Origin: DASWIG01 sp965371445
GTDB lineage: Bacteria; Acidobacteriota; Thermoanaerobaculia; Multivoradales; J023
Length of the DNA: 64,000 nucleotides
Assembly (NCBI GenBank): GCA_965371445.1
Contig: CBDUYN010000009.1
Location: 1 to 64,000, forward strand
Direction: 5' to 3'
Shown here piece after piece: positions 20,864 to 29,464 of this stretch. A program made the translations under genes and the position numbers. Below the pieces are notes generated by a model. It made no database searches, was not told the origin of the DNA, and saw only the letters and a program-made list of their open reading frames with translations. How positions within the stretch are numbered: position 1 is the stretch's first letter; the number at the start of each line of letters is the position of its first letter.

Positions 20864-21882
20864 GCGAAGACCTCTACAAGACCGACACGGCGAACGCTCC
20901 CGAAGACGACAGCGCCGTCCACCGCCTTCTGAGCCTTGCCGGTCCGCGTCCCGAGCTGACGGCGCAGCAGGTGTCGCGGCTCCAGGCGGCCGTGCGTCCT
21001 CACTGGCAGGCCGCGGTCGTGCCCCACCGTCCGTTCTGGAAGCTGCCGGTCTTCTGGGGTTTCGGAGGTGGGCTCGTCGTGGCTGCGGCGCTTCTCGCCG
21101 CGGCGCTCGGGCTTTTTCGCCTCGAGCCGTGGCTCCCCGGAAGCGAGTGGCTCCTCGCCGAGCTCGTCACGGCTACGGGCGAGGTTTCACGCCGGCCCTC
21201 CGGGACGCCCAGCGAAGCGGATCGCCTCGCCGTCGGAGAGGGAGTCCGTCAAGGCGACCACCTGGCCGTCGACAAGGGACGGGCGGCGCTGCGGCTTCCA
21301 AGTGGCGCCTCCGTGCGGCTCGACACCGGTACCCGCGTCCGATTCCTCGCGCCGGACCGCTTGAGCCTGGAGCACGGTGCCGTCTACGTCGACTCCCACG
21401 GCGACAGGATCGAGATCCACACCTCCCTGGGGGTGGTCGAGGAGATCGGTACCCAGTTCGAGGTCCGCCTCCTCGATCAAAGCCTCCGCCTGCGGGTCCG
21501 CGAAGGCAGAGTCGTCCTCCACCACGACCAGGGCGACGACGAAGGCGGGCAAGGCGAAGAGCTCCTCCTCGTCCCCGGGGCGCCTCTCGTGCGCGCCGCC
21601 GTGGCCACGCACGGCAGTGTGTGGAGCTGGGTCCAGGAGGTGGCGCCGTCGATCGCGTTCGACGACCGCACCCTTCAGAGCTACCTCGACTGGGTCGCCA
21701 GAGAGACGGGACTCGAGCTTCGGTTCTCCGATCCCGCGCTGGCCGCGAGAGCGCCGGAAACCCAGGTCCACGGCGACGTCACGGGCCTCGCGCCGGAGGA
21801 AACGCTCGCGCTCGTGCTGCCGGCCTGTGGGGCCCGGCATCGGATCGTCGGAGGCGTGCTCGTCGTCGAGCCGCTGTTCTAG
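20860..21882 (+). CDS. FecR-type membrane sigma regulator with STN-like C-terminus
   Basis: 340 residues; ATGA overlap with the sigma gene and an AGGAGGG ribosome site indicate coupled translation. The N-terminal ~65 residues are cytoplasmic (anti-sigma-like position), followed by one membrane helix (FWGFGGGLVVAAALLAAALGL). The periplasmic FecR domain spans residues ~120-240 (GRAALRLPSGASVRLDTGT, HTSLGVVEEIGTQFEV). The last ~75 residues (TLQSYLDWVARETGLELRF, GLAPEETLALVLPACGARHR) resemble the secretin/TonB short N-terminal domain. In known systems FecR receives a signal from the STN domain of a TonB receptor. Here an STN-like domain is carried by the regulator itself; no receptor gene is adjacent. 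Confidence 0.88.
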   Translation: MSEDLYKTDTANAPEDDSAVHRLLSLAGPRPELTAQQVSRLQAAVRPHWQAAVVPHRPFWKLPVFWGFGGGLVVAAALLAAALGLFRLEPWLPGSEWLLAELVTATGEVSRRPSGTPSEADRLAVGEGVRQGDHLAVDKGRAALRLPSGASVRLDTGTRVRFLAPDRLSLEHGAVYVDSHGDRIEIHTSLGVVEEIGTQFEVRLLDQSLRLRVREGRVVLHHDQGDDEGGQGEELLLVPGAPLVRAAVATHGSVWSWVQEVAPSIAFDDRTLQSYLDWVARETGLELRFSDPALAARAPETQVHGDVTGLAPEETLALVLPACGARHRIVGGVLVVEPLF

Positions 21883-22159
21883 AAAGCTCGGGCCGCGCGG
21901 GCGCCCCCCCGGCCGGCGGCCAGGAAGGTCTCTCCCCCGCGGAAAGTGGTTCGACCCCGCAGTGACAGGGACCCTTTGGAGCCTGCAAATGCGGGGATTT
22001 ACCTTTCGGAGAAGAAAAAGGCCGGGCTTAGCCTCTGCGGCCGAGAGCTCGCCGCGTCGCGACGCCCTCTTCGACGCTCCGCGTCGCCCTCCCCCGCCCG
22101 AGCCGTGACATCCGGGACCGCGAGCCGGTAGACTCCCGCAGTCTAAAGGAGTCCCCGAC
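21883..22159. other. Boundary of the defence island
   Basis: 277 bp without a recognised gene between the FecR gene and the first BREX-associated gene. A T-containing, lower-GC patch (about 21975-22020) occurs here. AAGGAG at 22145 serves the TTG start at 22160. I see no tRNA or attachment repeat. Confidence 0.4.
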
Positions 22160-22900
22160 TTGCTGACGCTACCGCTCAACGGCCTGCCCGCCGCCCAGAA
22201 GCCCCTCGCGGCCTACGCCGCCGCCGTCCTCCACGCCCTCGCCCGCGACGAGCAAGCCGGACGACGACCCCGACGCCTCACCGAAGACGGCCTCGCCACC
22301 TGGCAACGCTTCCGACACCTCCTCGGACCCGCACACCTCCTCGAGCTCCTCGCCGAAGACGCCGCCGTCGGCCATAGCGTCCCCTTCGACGCCGGAGCCC
22401 TCCTCGACGGACCCGGCCTCGACAGCCTCGACAACGAGCTCGTCGCCACATGGCTCGACGCTCTCTCCCAGCTCGACCTCGGCGCCGACAGCGTCGCCTA
22501 CGTCCAGGCCCAGGCACGCCTCCTCGGCATCAGCGACCGCATGGCCCGCACCGACCTCCACAAGGTCCAGCCCCACCACAAGATTCTCGAGCTCCCCGGA
22601 TCCGGCGGACAGCTCAGCCACTTCCTCGCCCACCGCGACGGCATCTATCTGCAAGACGCCGTCTCCATCGCCTGCAAGGACAAGACCGAGCTCATCCTCG
22701 CCGGCCTCATCGCCGTCGAGCTCGGCGCCCCCGACGCGCAAGCCTTCGCCAGCGTCGACCCCGACCTCCGGGAAGCCCGCCAGGACACCCGACGCACCAG
22801 CTTCCACTACGTCGTCGGACGAGCCCCCGACAAGGGCGGCCTATATAGAAAGGAACGACTCCTCGAGATCTTTCCCACGGCTACCGTCCTTCTCGTCTGA
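22160..22900 (+). CDS. BREX-associated protein, possible degenerate Rossmann fold
   Basis: 246 residues, starting at TTG (22160), nine bases after AAGGAG. The first ~130 residues are helical. Residues ~130-246 contain HKILELPGSGGQLSHFL, LQDAVSIACKDKTELILAGL and a C-terminal TATVLLV, an alternation compatible with a nucleotide- or SAM-binding Rossmann-like fold, with ELPGSGG where a glycine loop would be. No catalytic NPPY/DPPY motif is visible, so it does not replace the missing PglX methylase. It ends 26 bp before pglW and shares its strongly C-ending codon choice, so the two look like one transcription unit. Exact function unknown. Confidence 0.72.
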   Translation: MLTLPLNGLPAAQKPLAAYAAAVLHALARDEQAGRRPRRLTEDGLATWQRFRHLLGPAHLLELLAEDAAVGHSVPFDAGALLDGPGLDSLDNELVATWLDALSQLDLGADSVAYVQAQARLLGISDRMARTDLHKVQPHHKILELPGSGGQLSHFLAHRDGIYLQDAVSIACKDKTELILAGLIAVELGAPDAQAFASVDPDLREARQDTRRTSFHYVVGRAPDKGGLYRKERLLEIFPTATVLLV

Positions 22901-22926
22901 TCCGATCCTGGGAAAACCTGAATCGA

Positions 22927-25900
22927 ATGTGCGCAGAGTTCCACCAAGTCGGCGAGGTCGCCAACGACGCTGAACGCGGCGCCCTCGAGTTCCTCCGCGA
23001 CCAGTTGCCCGACGACTACGTCGTCTACGGCAATCCCTGGCTCGTCCAGCACAGCGGACAGGTCTTCGAGGTCGACGCCGTCGTCGTCGGCGAGAACGCC
23101 GTTTACGTCGTCGAGATGAAGGCCTACCGGGGACGCGTCACCGGCAACGAGCACGACTGGACCGTCAACAGGAGCTACCGCAAGAGCCCCGTCAAGCTCA
23201 ACCGCAAGACCGCACAGATTCTCAAGACCGAGCTCAAACGCAAGAACGGCGAGGCGCGCCGCATCTGGGTCCAGGGCTTCGTCTTCCTCACCCACACCGC
23301 GCTCAACGAGCTGACCGGACAGGTCTGCCGAGACACCGTCTACACACGCTCCACCATCCTCGGAGCCCTGAAGAACGCTGCCCTCGTCCACCGCCTGAGC
23401 GGTGGACCCGCGCGGACACCGTCCGCGGGACTCCGCGCCTCGATCCACGAGCTGCTGAAGGGCGCCGACCCCGCCCGCCGTCCGCGCCGTACCCTCGGGG
23501 ACTACCAGCTCAAGGGCGTCTACGACCGCACCGAAAGCTACGTCGAGCACCACGGTTACAACGAAGCCGCCGACACCGAACGGATCCTGCGCTTCTGGGA
23601 AGTACCGCCCCTGGCCAGCGACGAGAAGCGCGACGCCGTCCGTCGCCGGGCGATCTGGGCATCGAGGATCCTCGCAGGACTCGTCCATCGCCATATCCTC
23701 CGCAGCGACCCCCTCGTCGAAGTCGACGTCGGTTACGTCCTCCCCCTGGAGTACTTCCCCGGCCTGACGCTCACCACCTGGCTGGAACGACACGGACCGA
23801 GCCTCCGCGAAAACCAGGACGACGACATTCCAGCCCGCGTCGCCCTGTGGCGCAAGATCGCCGGCGCCATGCGTCACGCCCACGACCAGGGCGTCGTCCA
23901 CCGGCTGCTGCGACCGGACGTCGTCTGGGTCGAGGACAAGACCGACGACCCGGACCTGCGCGTCGGCGGCTTCGACCTCGCCAAACGGCTCCGCTCCGAC
24001 GACACCGTCTCCTGGACCGCCGTCGGTGACGAACGGCTCGACTTCGCCGCCCCCGAGATCGTCAACGCCTTCAGCGACGCCGAATTCGAGTCCGACCAGT
24101 TCAGCCTCGGTGCCCTCCTCGGCCTCTTGCTCACCGGCAGGCCCCTCTTCGCCAGCACCCTCGACTACATGCAAAAGGGACGCCTCCCCGCCCGACCCAG
24201 GGACTTGAACCCACGCCTCCCCGGCGCTCTCGACGAGTCCGTCGTCCGCATGCTCGCCCTGCGCTCCCCCGACCGCTTCGCCAACCTCGAAGAGGCCGAA
24301 GACGCCGTCGTCCGTGCGATCGAACCCCGACGGCCCACTCGCCAACGCCCCGATCCGGCGCCCGTCGATCCCGATCACCTCGTCCCCGGGGTCCGTCTCG
24401 GCGACTTCGACGTCCGGGGTAAGCTCGGCGAAGGCGGCCAGGGCGTCGTCTATTCCGCCACCCACCGGGCCACCGGCTCCCTCCGCGCCCTCAAGATCGC
24501 CCGGCCCAACGACAAAGACCGCGAAGCCCTCCTCCGCGAGCACAAGCTCCTTGAAAAGCTCCACCACCCCGGCCTCGTCACCGTCCAGCTCCCCAGCGAC
24601 ACGATGGTCGCCGACCGACTCGTCCTCGTCATGGAGCACGTCGAGGGACGCACACTCCGTCAATGGCTGCCAGAGAACCCCGACGCCGACGCCGGCACAC
24701 GGCACCGCTTCGCCGAAGACCTGCTCGGAGCCCTCGAATACCTCGAGCAGGAGGGCGTCACCCACAACGACTTGAAGCCCGACAACCTCCTCGTCGGCAA
24801 GGGCGGGCTGCGCGTCATCGACTTCAGCCTCGCCAGCGAAAAGGAAAACGAGGTCGCCCGCGGCGGGACCGCCCGTTACCGCGATCCCGCCATCTCGCAC
24901 TGGTCCCACGCCTCCGACCGCTACGCCGCCGCCCTCTGCCTCTTCGAGCTCTTCGTAGGACGACACCCCTTCGGCGGACGCATCCGCAGTCTCGACGAAA
25001 AGCTCCAAGTCCAGGAAGGGGAAGTCGATCCGCCCGGCCTCGCCAAGTTCTTCCGCACGGCTCTCGACCACCGGCCGGAGGAGCGCTTCGCCTCGGTCCT
25101 CAAGATGCGCGACGCCCTCCGCAAGCACCTCGGCGATCACGTCGAGCCGGAGGCGCCGGTCCCCGCGGCGATCACCGACCTCCAGGCCGAAACCGAGGTC
25201 CACCGGCTGCAACTCTCGAACCGCGCCGTCAACCAGCTACGCCGCGCCGGTGTCGCCACCGCCGGCGCCCTGCTCGCCCTCGAGCCCGGCCAGATCCGGG
25301 CGCTCCGTTCTGTTGGCACCAAGACCGCCACCGAGATCGTCCGCGTCCAGGACGAGATCCGCGAGCGCGGCCTCGAAGCCGTCGTACGACCAGAAGTCAC
25401 CGTACGGCCCGCCCTCTTCCCGGAGCTCATCGACGACGAAGCACCGATCCGCGATCTCCCCGGCGTCACCGAGAACCTCGCCCAGGCTCTCGAGACGGCC
25501 AGCCTCGGCAGCCTGCACCAATGGCCTCGCGGAATGCGTACAAACCGGATAGCATGCCAGCACACCGACTCACCGACGCGCCGCCTAGATCTCGCTCCCG
25601 CGAAACCGGCTGATCCTCGGAGAGAAAGCATGTCGACCAAACGCCAAGGCCTGTACCGCCTGAAACGCGACGAGTTCCTCGCCGCCTTCAACTTGAACGT
25701 CGAGAACCGGCGGCAGCGCCGCCCGCCTCGTCGATGCACTGGGACGCTCGCACAAGGGCGGTTTGCCCCGAGCTCAGACCGCGGTGCCACGGGTTCTTTC
25801 AAGGAACTCTGCCAGGAGATGGGTCTCGCTGGCGGTGAGCGCGCCAAGCCTGACATCGTCGTACACAAGGCCGCCGCCTACCACGATCAAGCTCGGGAGT

Positions 25901-26409
25901 CTGCTCGAAGGGCTGCGGCCGGACCCGGCAGCATGAGGATGCAGCGTCTCACATCAAGGCTTGAGAGCATTGACCCGAGCGACAAGCGCTTGAAGCCGCT
26001 CGTCGCTGATCTCGCACTCCCAGACTACTTCGACCTTCCATCCAGCAGCTTCAAGCGCCGCGATGGCCTTCGCGTCCCGATCCTTCGTGCGCTCAAACTT
26101 CCCATGCCAGTACGCCTGACGGCTCTTAGGAACACCGGATCGCGAGCAGCCCGGATGCTGATGCCAGAAACAGCCGTGAACAAAGACTACCGTCCGATAC
26201 CTCGGCAGCACTATGTCAGGAGATCCGGGGAGCCGTTTGGAGTGGATCCTGAAGCGCAGGCCGGAGCGGTGCAAGAAAGAGCGAACACGCCGCTCAGGGC
26301 CGGTGTCCCGATTCGGTACCCGACTCATCATGCGACTTCTAGTCTCGGGGCTCACAAAATCTGCCATCACCGTACATTAGACCACAAGAGGAGTGGAGAA
26401 GCAAGATGA
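22927..26409 (+). CDS. pglW: PglW-like BREX-2 kinase (NERD, pseudokinase, kinase, HhH), 3' end altered
   Basis: Residues ~10-130 are a NERD nuclease-related domain (EVDAVVVGENAVYVVEMKAY). Residues ~190-480 form a degenerate kinase-like domain (VVHRLLRPDVVWV replaces HRDxKPxN). Residues ~500-740 are a second Ser/Thr kinase with Gly loop GEGGQGVVYSA, Lys in LRALKIAR, HNDLKPDN and DFS in place of DFG. A helix-hairpin-helix segment (LRSVGTKTATEIVRV) follows. This order matches PglW of BREX type 2 (phage growth limitation). Family-like sequence stops near residue 870 (about 25540). The frame stays open to 26409, but that tail is Arg-rich, antisense to vsr, and probably not native. pglX, which normally follows, is absent. 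The start ATG at 22927 has only a weak ribosome site. Confidence 0.82.
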   Translation: MCAEFHQVGEVANDAERGALEFLRDQLPDDYVVYGNPWLVQHSGQVFEVDAVVVGENAVYVVEMKAYRGRVTGNEHDWTVNRSYRKSPVKLNRKTAQILKTELKRKNGEARRIWVQGFVFLTHTALNELTGQVCRDTVYTRSTILGALKNAALVHRLSGGPARTPSAGLRASIHELLKGADPARRPRRTLGDYQLKGVYDRTESYVEHHGYNEAADTERILRFWEVPPLASDEKRDAVRRRAIWASRILAGLVHRHILRSDPLVEVDVGYVLPLEYFPGLTLTTWLERHGPSLRENQDDDIPARVALWRKIAGAMRHAHDQGVVHRLLRPDVVWVEDKTDDPDLRVGGFDLAKRLRSDDTVSWTAVGDERLDFAAPEIVNAFSDAEFESDQFSLGALLGLLLTGRPLFASTLDYMQKGRLPARPRDLNPRLPGALDESVVRMLALRSPDRFANLEEAEDAVVRAIEPRRPTRQRPDPAPVDPDHLVPGVRLGDFDVRGKLGEGGQGVVYSATHRATGSLRALKIARPNDKDREALLREHKLLEKLHHPGLVTVQLPSDTMVADRLVLVMEHVEGRTLRQWLPENPDADAGTRHRFAEDLLGALEYLEQEGVTHNDLKPDNLLVGKGGLRVIDFSLASEKENEVARGGTARYRDPAISHWSHASDRYAAALCLFELFVGRHPFGGRIRSLDEKLQVQEGEVDPPGLAKFFRTALDHRPEERFASVLKMRDALRKHLGDHVEPEAPVPAAITDLQAETEVHRLQLSNRAVNQLRRAGVATAGALLALEPGQIRALRSVGTKTATEIVRVQDEIRERGLEAVVRPEVTVRPALFPELIDDEAPIRDLPGVTENLAQALETASLGSLHQWPRGMRTNRIACQHTDSPTRRLDLAPAKPADPRRESMSTKRQGLYRLKRDEFLAAFNLNVENRRQRRPPRRCTGTLAQGRFAPSSDRGATGSFKELCQEMGLAGGERAKPDIVVHKAAAYHDQARESARRAAAGPGSMRMQRLTSRLESIDPSDKRLKPLVADLALPDYFDLPSSSFKRRDGLRVPILRALKLPMPVRLTALRNTGSRAARMLMPETAVNKDYRPIPRQHYVRRSGEPFGVDPEAQAGAVQERANTPLRAGVPIRYPTHHATSSLGAHKICHHRTLDHKRSGEAR
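25540..25953 (+). other. Scrambled junction between pglW and the inserted cassette
   Basis: Past the end of recognisable pglW sequence. A good ribosome site (GGAGAGAAAGC) precedes an ATG at 25630 whose product begins MSTKRQGLYRLKRDEFLAAF, but likely coding then shifts frame: one frame reads ARLVDALGRSHKG, another reads SFKELCQEMGLAGGERAKPD (a SAP-like look), and a third reads TIKLGSLLEGLRP before a stop at about 25936. These look like fragments of one or two defence genes joined and decayed. I cannot name them securely. Confidence 0.4.
25954..26370 (-). CDS. vsr: Very short patch repair (Vsr) endonuclease
   Basis: 138 residues. It starts MADFVSPETRSRMMSRVPNRDTGPE, a characteristic Vsr opening. 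The active-site aspartate is in GSPDIV and the two catalytic histidines are in FVHGCFWH; cysteines typical of the zinc site occur in GCFWHQHPGC. Vsr nicks next to T:G mismatches made when 5-methylcytosine deaminates, and it usually accompanies a C5 methylase, which lies at 28481-29464. The start is GTG 26370 or ATG 26367. It is divergent from the GHKL gene with only 35 bp between them. Confidence 0.93.
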   Translation of the reverse strand: MMADFVSPETRSRMMSRVPNRDTGPERRVRSFLHRSGLRFRIHSKRLPGSPDIVLPRYRTVVFVHGCFWHQHPGCSRSGVPKSRQAYWHGKFERTKDRDAKAIAALEAAGWKVEVVWECEISDERLQALVARVNALKP

Positions 26410-28484
26410 CCCGCACGACCGAAGATGCGCTGAAGATCGAAGTAGCCCCCGATATCGTCGAGACTCTGGGGTTGAACCTCTATACAAGCCTTCCCCGAGT
26501 CCTGGTCGAGTTCGTGGCCAACGCCTACGACGCCGACTCGCCATGGGTCAACGTCATCATTGACGAAGGTCAAATCAAGGAGGCGAGAGAATCTCTTCGG
26601 GAAAGATGGAAAGAGGGAACTCTCGACAGACCTCTCGAAGAGCAGACCCTACCCGAAGGCCTGACGCTAACTATTGAAGACCGCGGGCACGGCATGTCGC
26701 GAGTGGCCATCCAGGAGAAATTTTTGAGAATTGGTCTGAAGCGCCGCCTCAAAAAGGGCGGTGACCGATCTCCCAAGAGACGACCCGTCATGGGACGTAA
26801 GGGAATTGGGAAACTTGCAGGATTCGGCATTGCCCGTCGAGTGGACGTGTATACTCGCCCAGAAGGGCAGGAGTATGCAATAAAATTTTCCCTGGACTAT
26901 GATGAATTGATTGGCCACGAGACCACAGAAAACGTACTCGTTGAAGAGAGTAAAGTCTTGAACGGCGCAGGTCTTGAACCCTCCGGGACGCGCATAGTTC
27001 TATCCAGGCTAGCTTTTGAACCCTCTAGAGCAAGGGCTGAGACGATAAAAGGGCAAATAGCTCGCCACTTTTCTATCGTCAAGAAAGAGGAGTTCGACAT
27101 TCGGCTGAATGGCGAGTCTGTCCCTCCGTTTACGCGCGACTATGCGTTTGCCTATCCGAACGACTCCACCGTTCCGCAGTCTCAACTCGTCGAAGATGAG
27201 GTCACGTTCGAAGATCAACGCTATTCTTTCAAGTATAGAATCCGCTTTACTCCAAAGGGGAAGCAGCTTTCCGCTTCGGAGCGTGGGGTTAGGATCTATG
27301 CTCGACAAAGATTGGCGTCCGCTCCGTCTCTTTTGGACCTTGGTACAGGCATGCATGGCTTTCAGAACACACACTATCTGGACGGCGAAGCACACGCAGA
27401 CTTCATTGACGAGCAAATCGCCGACTACATTGCAAGCGACCGCCAAGACCTTCGTTGGGACACTTCGGTGCTGTCGCGACTGAGGAAGTTCCTGACCGAG
27501 GAGATGAAGCAAGCTTGTATAGCTTACCAAGGCACGAAAGAGGAAACTTCTGCACAGAAGGTCAAGAGCGACAGCTTCACCCGAAAAGTGATTCAAGAAG
27601 CCAATCTGCCGAAGCGGCGACGGGGTATTGCATTTCAACTTGCGGCAAAATTGGCAGCCAGTTCAGCTGACGAAACAGAGGATGTCTATTATCGCGAGAC
27701 ACTCCCCGTCGTAGTCCAGGGTCTAGGTTTTGGCGGCCTGATGCTGGCGATCAAAGAAATTTCCAAATCCGAGCATCCGAACTTTCCGGATCTCGTCAGG
27801 GCCCTGGCCGATCTCACGGCGGCCGAATTTGACGACTATAATAAGATCGTCACGGGGCGGCTCGAAGGCATTGAGGCACTTCGCAGGCTCTGCAAGTTTG
27901 CCGACTTCAAGCAAGGCAACAACGAGGAGAAGCTACACGAGCTACTCAAGAAGAACCCCTGGCTCATAGATCCAACGTTTTGGGCATTCTTGACTTCTAA
28001 TCAAACTGAAAAAACCTTAAGCGCTGAACTCACTCAAGCCCTTAATATTGACGACGCTCTCGAAGGGGGATATGAAAAAACCTCTGAAGAAGAAGTCGGA
28101 GCACTGAAGTCTAATAGGCGACCTGATTTAACTTTCGTCCTAAGTAGCGACTCTCTCAATCGCATTGTCATCGTAGAATTGAAGGCGCCGAACACACCTC
28201 TTCATGTTGACCATTTGCAGCAGTTGAAAGATTATATGCGGGAAACTGAACAATTTCTTAACGCGAAGAAGCCTGGAAACAGCTTCAAAATTGCAGGCTA
28301 CCTAATTGGTTCTCGGGACTGGCAGAGTCATGCCAAGAAGATCAAAAGGTTGAGATACGACGAAGAAAAGCGTTCCGACAGTGCGGAATGGTATGTTTTT
28401 GACATAAATGAGTTATTAGAGAGGGCGGACAACGCACATCGAGAAATGCTCAACGTCTACGACAAGTACTCTGCCGAGGATTAG
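26406..28484 (+). CDS. GHKL (MutL/MORC-like) ATPase fused to a PD-(D/E)XK nuclease-like domain
   Basis: 692 residues; the start follows AGGAGTGGAGAAGCA. The N-terminal Bergerat-fold ATPase shows the N box EFVANAYDAD (35-44), G1 EDRGHGM (91-97) and G2 GRKGIGKLAGF (130-140). A middle S5-like region follows. The C-terminus (~500-640) has HELLKKNPWLI and then RPDLTFVL...IVIVELKAP, a PD-(D/E)XK pattern like DUF4263/Shedu nucleases. GHKL ATPases next to Vsr and C5 methylases form a known class of restriction-modification systems related to MutL and MORC (Iyer, Abhiman and Aravind). Its GC content and codon use are visibly lower than the flanking BREX genes, a sign of transfer. Its stop overlaps the convergent methylase stop by four bases. 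Confidence 0.9.
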   Translation: MTRTTEDALKIEVAPDIVETLGLNLYTSLPRVLVEFVANAYDADSPWVNVIIDEGQIKEARESLRERWKEGTLDRPLEEQTLPEGLTLTIEDRGHGMSRVAIQEKFLRIGLKRRLKKGGDRSPKRRPVMGRKGIGKLAGFGIARRVDVYTRPEGQEYAIKFSLDYDELIGHETTENVLVEESKVLNGAGLEPSGTRIVLSRLAFEPSRARAETIKGQIARHFSIVKKEEFDIRLNGESVPPFTRDYAFAYPNDSTVPQSQLVEDEVTFEDQRYSFKYRIRFTPKGKQLSASERGVRIYARQRLASAPSLLDLGTGMHGFQNTHYLDGEAHADFIDEQIADYIASDRQDLRWDTSVLSRLRKFLTEEMKQACIAYQGTKEETSAQKVKSDSFTRKVIQEANLPKRRRGIAFQLAAKLAASSADETEDVYYRETLPVVVQGLGFGGLMLAIKEISKSEHPNFPDLVRALADLTAAEFDDYNKIVTGRLEGIEALRRLCKFADFKQGNNEEKLHELLKKNPWLIDPTFWAFLTSNQTEKTLSAELTQALNIDDALEGGYEKTSEEEVGALKSNRRPDLTFVLSSDSLNRIVIVELKAPNTPLHVDHLQQLKDYMRETEQFLNAKKPGNSFKIAGYLIGSRDWQSHAKKIKRLRYDEEKRSDSAEWYVFDINELLERADNAHREMLNVYDKYSAED

Positions 28485-29464
28485 TTAAATGCAGCTCGGG
28501 CCGCGCGTGCAACAGCGCGGCCTAGGACCACAGGTACGCCGTTACCTATCTGTCTTGCGATTTGGGTAGCATAACCCTCAAACTCCCAGTCGTCGGGAAT
28601 CGTATGGAGTCGAGCGGCCTCCCGTAACGAGATGACCCTGTTCTGATCGGGGTGTATGTATCGCCCCTTTGACGCGTTTTGCAAGGCCGTCCGCAACGTG
28701 TTGCTAGCGCTGTTCCATGTCATTCGCCCCCACGCGTCGGTCACCTGACACCGAAGGTTCCACCACGACGGCGGGGTCAATTCCGGCGCAATCCTCATGA
28801 TGTCTCGTTTGTCGCCGCCTGGAGGGACGACCCGCATTCGGGCCAACGCCACGGGGGAAGGTTCCGGAGCGTAGTGATTCCGCTTACCGTCCGGCTCGGG
28901 AGGAAGACCCTTCCATGCGCTACGTACCGTCCGTTCACCGGGCGTCACCACAGGTATCGGCGGCGGGAGGGGTATTCTTGAAGCTACGGCGAACAGGCGG
29001 CGCCTTCTCTGGGGGACTCCGTAGCTGTATGCGTCGAGAGTCCACGCTCTTGTGCGGTAACCCTGGCGTCGAAGCCGCCTCTGCAGTCGCTTCCAAATCG
29101 CCGAATCCGCAAACGCAGCGACGTTCTCGATCACCACGACTTGTGGTCGAAGGCGCCGGGCCCAGTCTGCGACTCTAAGGCTCAAGAGATTCCTGGGGTC
29201 GTCCGGATTACGTCGGCCCAATGTAGAGAATCCCTGGCACGGAGGTCCGGCGATCAGGACGTCGCAATCGCCGTAGGGTTCGAGTCGGCCAAGATCCTCA
29301 ACCTCGACATGTGCGCCAAGATTACGCCGGTACGTCGCTGCGGCTGCCTTGTCCAGTTCGATGGCGCGAATCAGCTCAAAGCCCTCCGCCGCAAAAGCGC
29401 TGCCAAGAAGACCTGCGCCGGCAAACAGATCGACGACGGTCGGTTGTCTTCTCCTCAACGGCAT
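28481..29464 (-). CDS. dcm: DNA (cytosine-5-)-methyltransferase
   Basis: 327 residues with all core C5-methylase motifs in order: I (DLFAGAGLLGSAF), IV with catalytic Cys (GPPCQGFSTLGRR), VI (VVIENV), VIII (QRRRRLFAVA), a target-recognition stretch (~170-255), IX (RVISLREAARLHTIPDDWEF) and X (QIGNGVPVVLGRAV). It transfers a methyl group from SAM to cytosine C5. Together with vsr and the GHKL-nuclease gene it should form one restriction-modification cassette, protecting self DNA. Convergent with the GHKL gene, overlapping by four bases. The recognition site cannot be read from the sequence. Confidence 0.94.
   Translation of the reverse strand: MPLRRRQPTVVDLFAGAGLLGSAFAAEGFELIRAIELDKAAAATYRRNLGAHVEVEDLGRLEPYGDCDVLIAGPPCQGFSTLGRRNPDDPRNLLSLRVADWARRLRPQVVVIENVAAFADSAIWKRLQRRLRRQGYRTRAWTLDAYSYGVPQRRRRLFAVASRIPLPPPIPVVTPGERTVRSAWKGLPPEPDGKRNHYAPEPSPVALARMRVVPPGGDKRDIMRIAPELTPPSWWNLRCQVTDAWGRMTWNSASNTLRTALQNASKGRYIHPDQNRVISLREAARLHTIPDDWEFEGYATQIARQIGNGVPVVLGRAVARAARAAFN

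Noticed and set aside
22160..22900. Substitute for the missing PglX methylase
   Set aside because: It has a glycine-rich loop but no (N/D)PPY motif and is only 246 residues.
22807..25212. An 801-codon minus-strand frame opposite pglW
   Set aside because: An acidic, Gly/Val-rich shadow caused by C-ending codons in pglW. The plus strand has NERD and kinase motifs.
25954..26409. The last ~150 codons of the pglW frame as real protein
   Set aside because: They are antisense to a well-supported vsr gene and have no similarity to the PglW family by eye.
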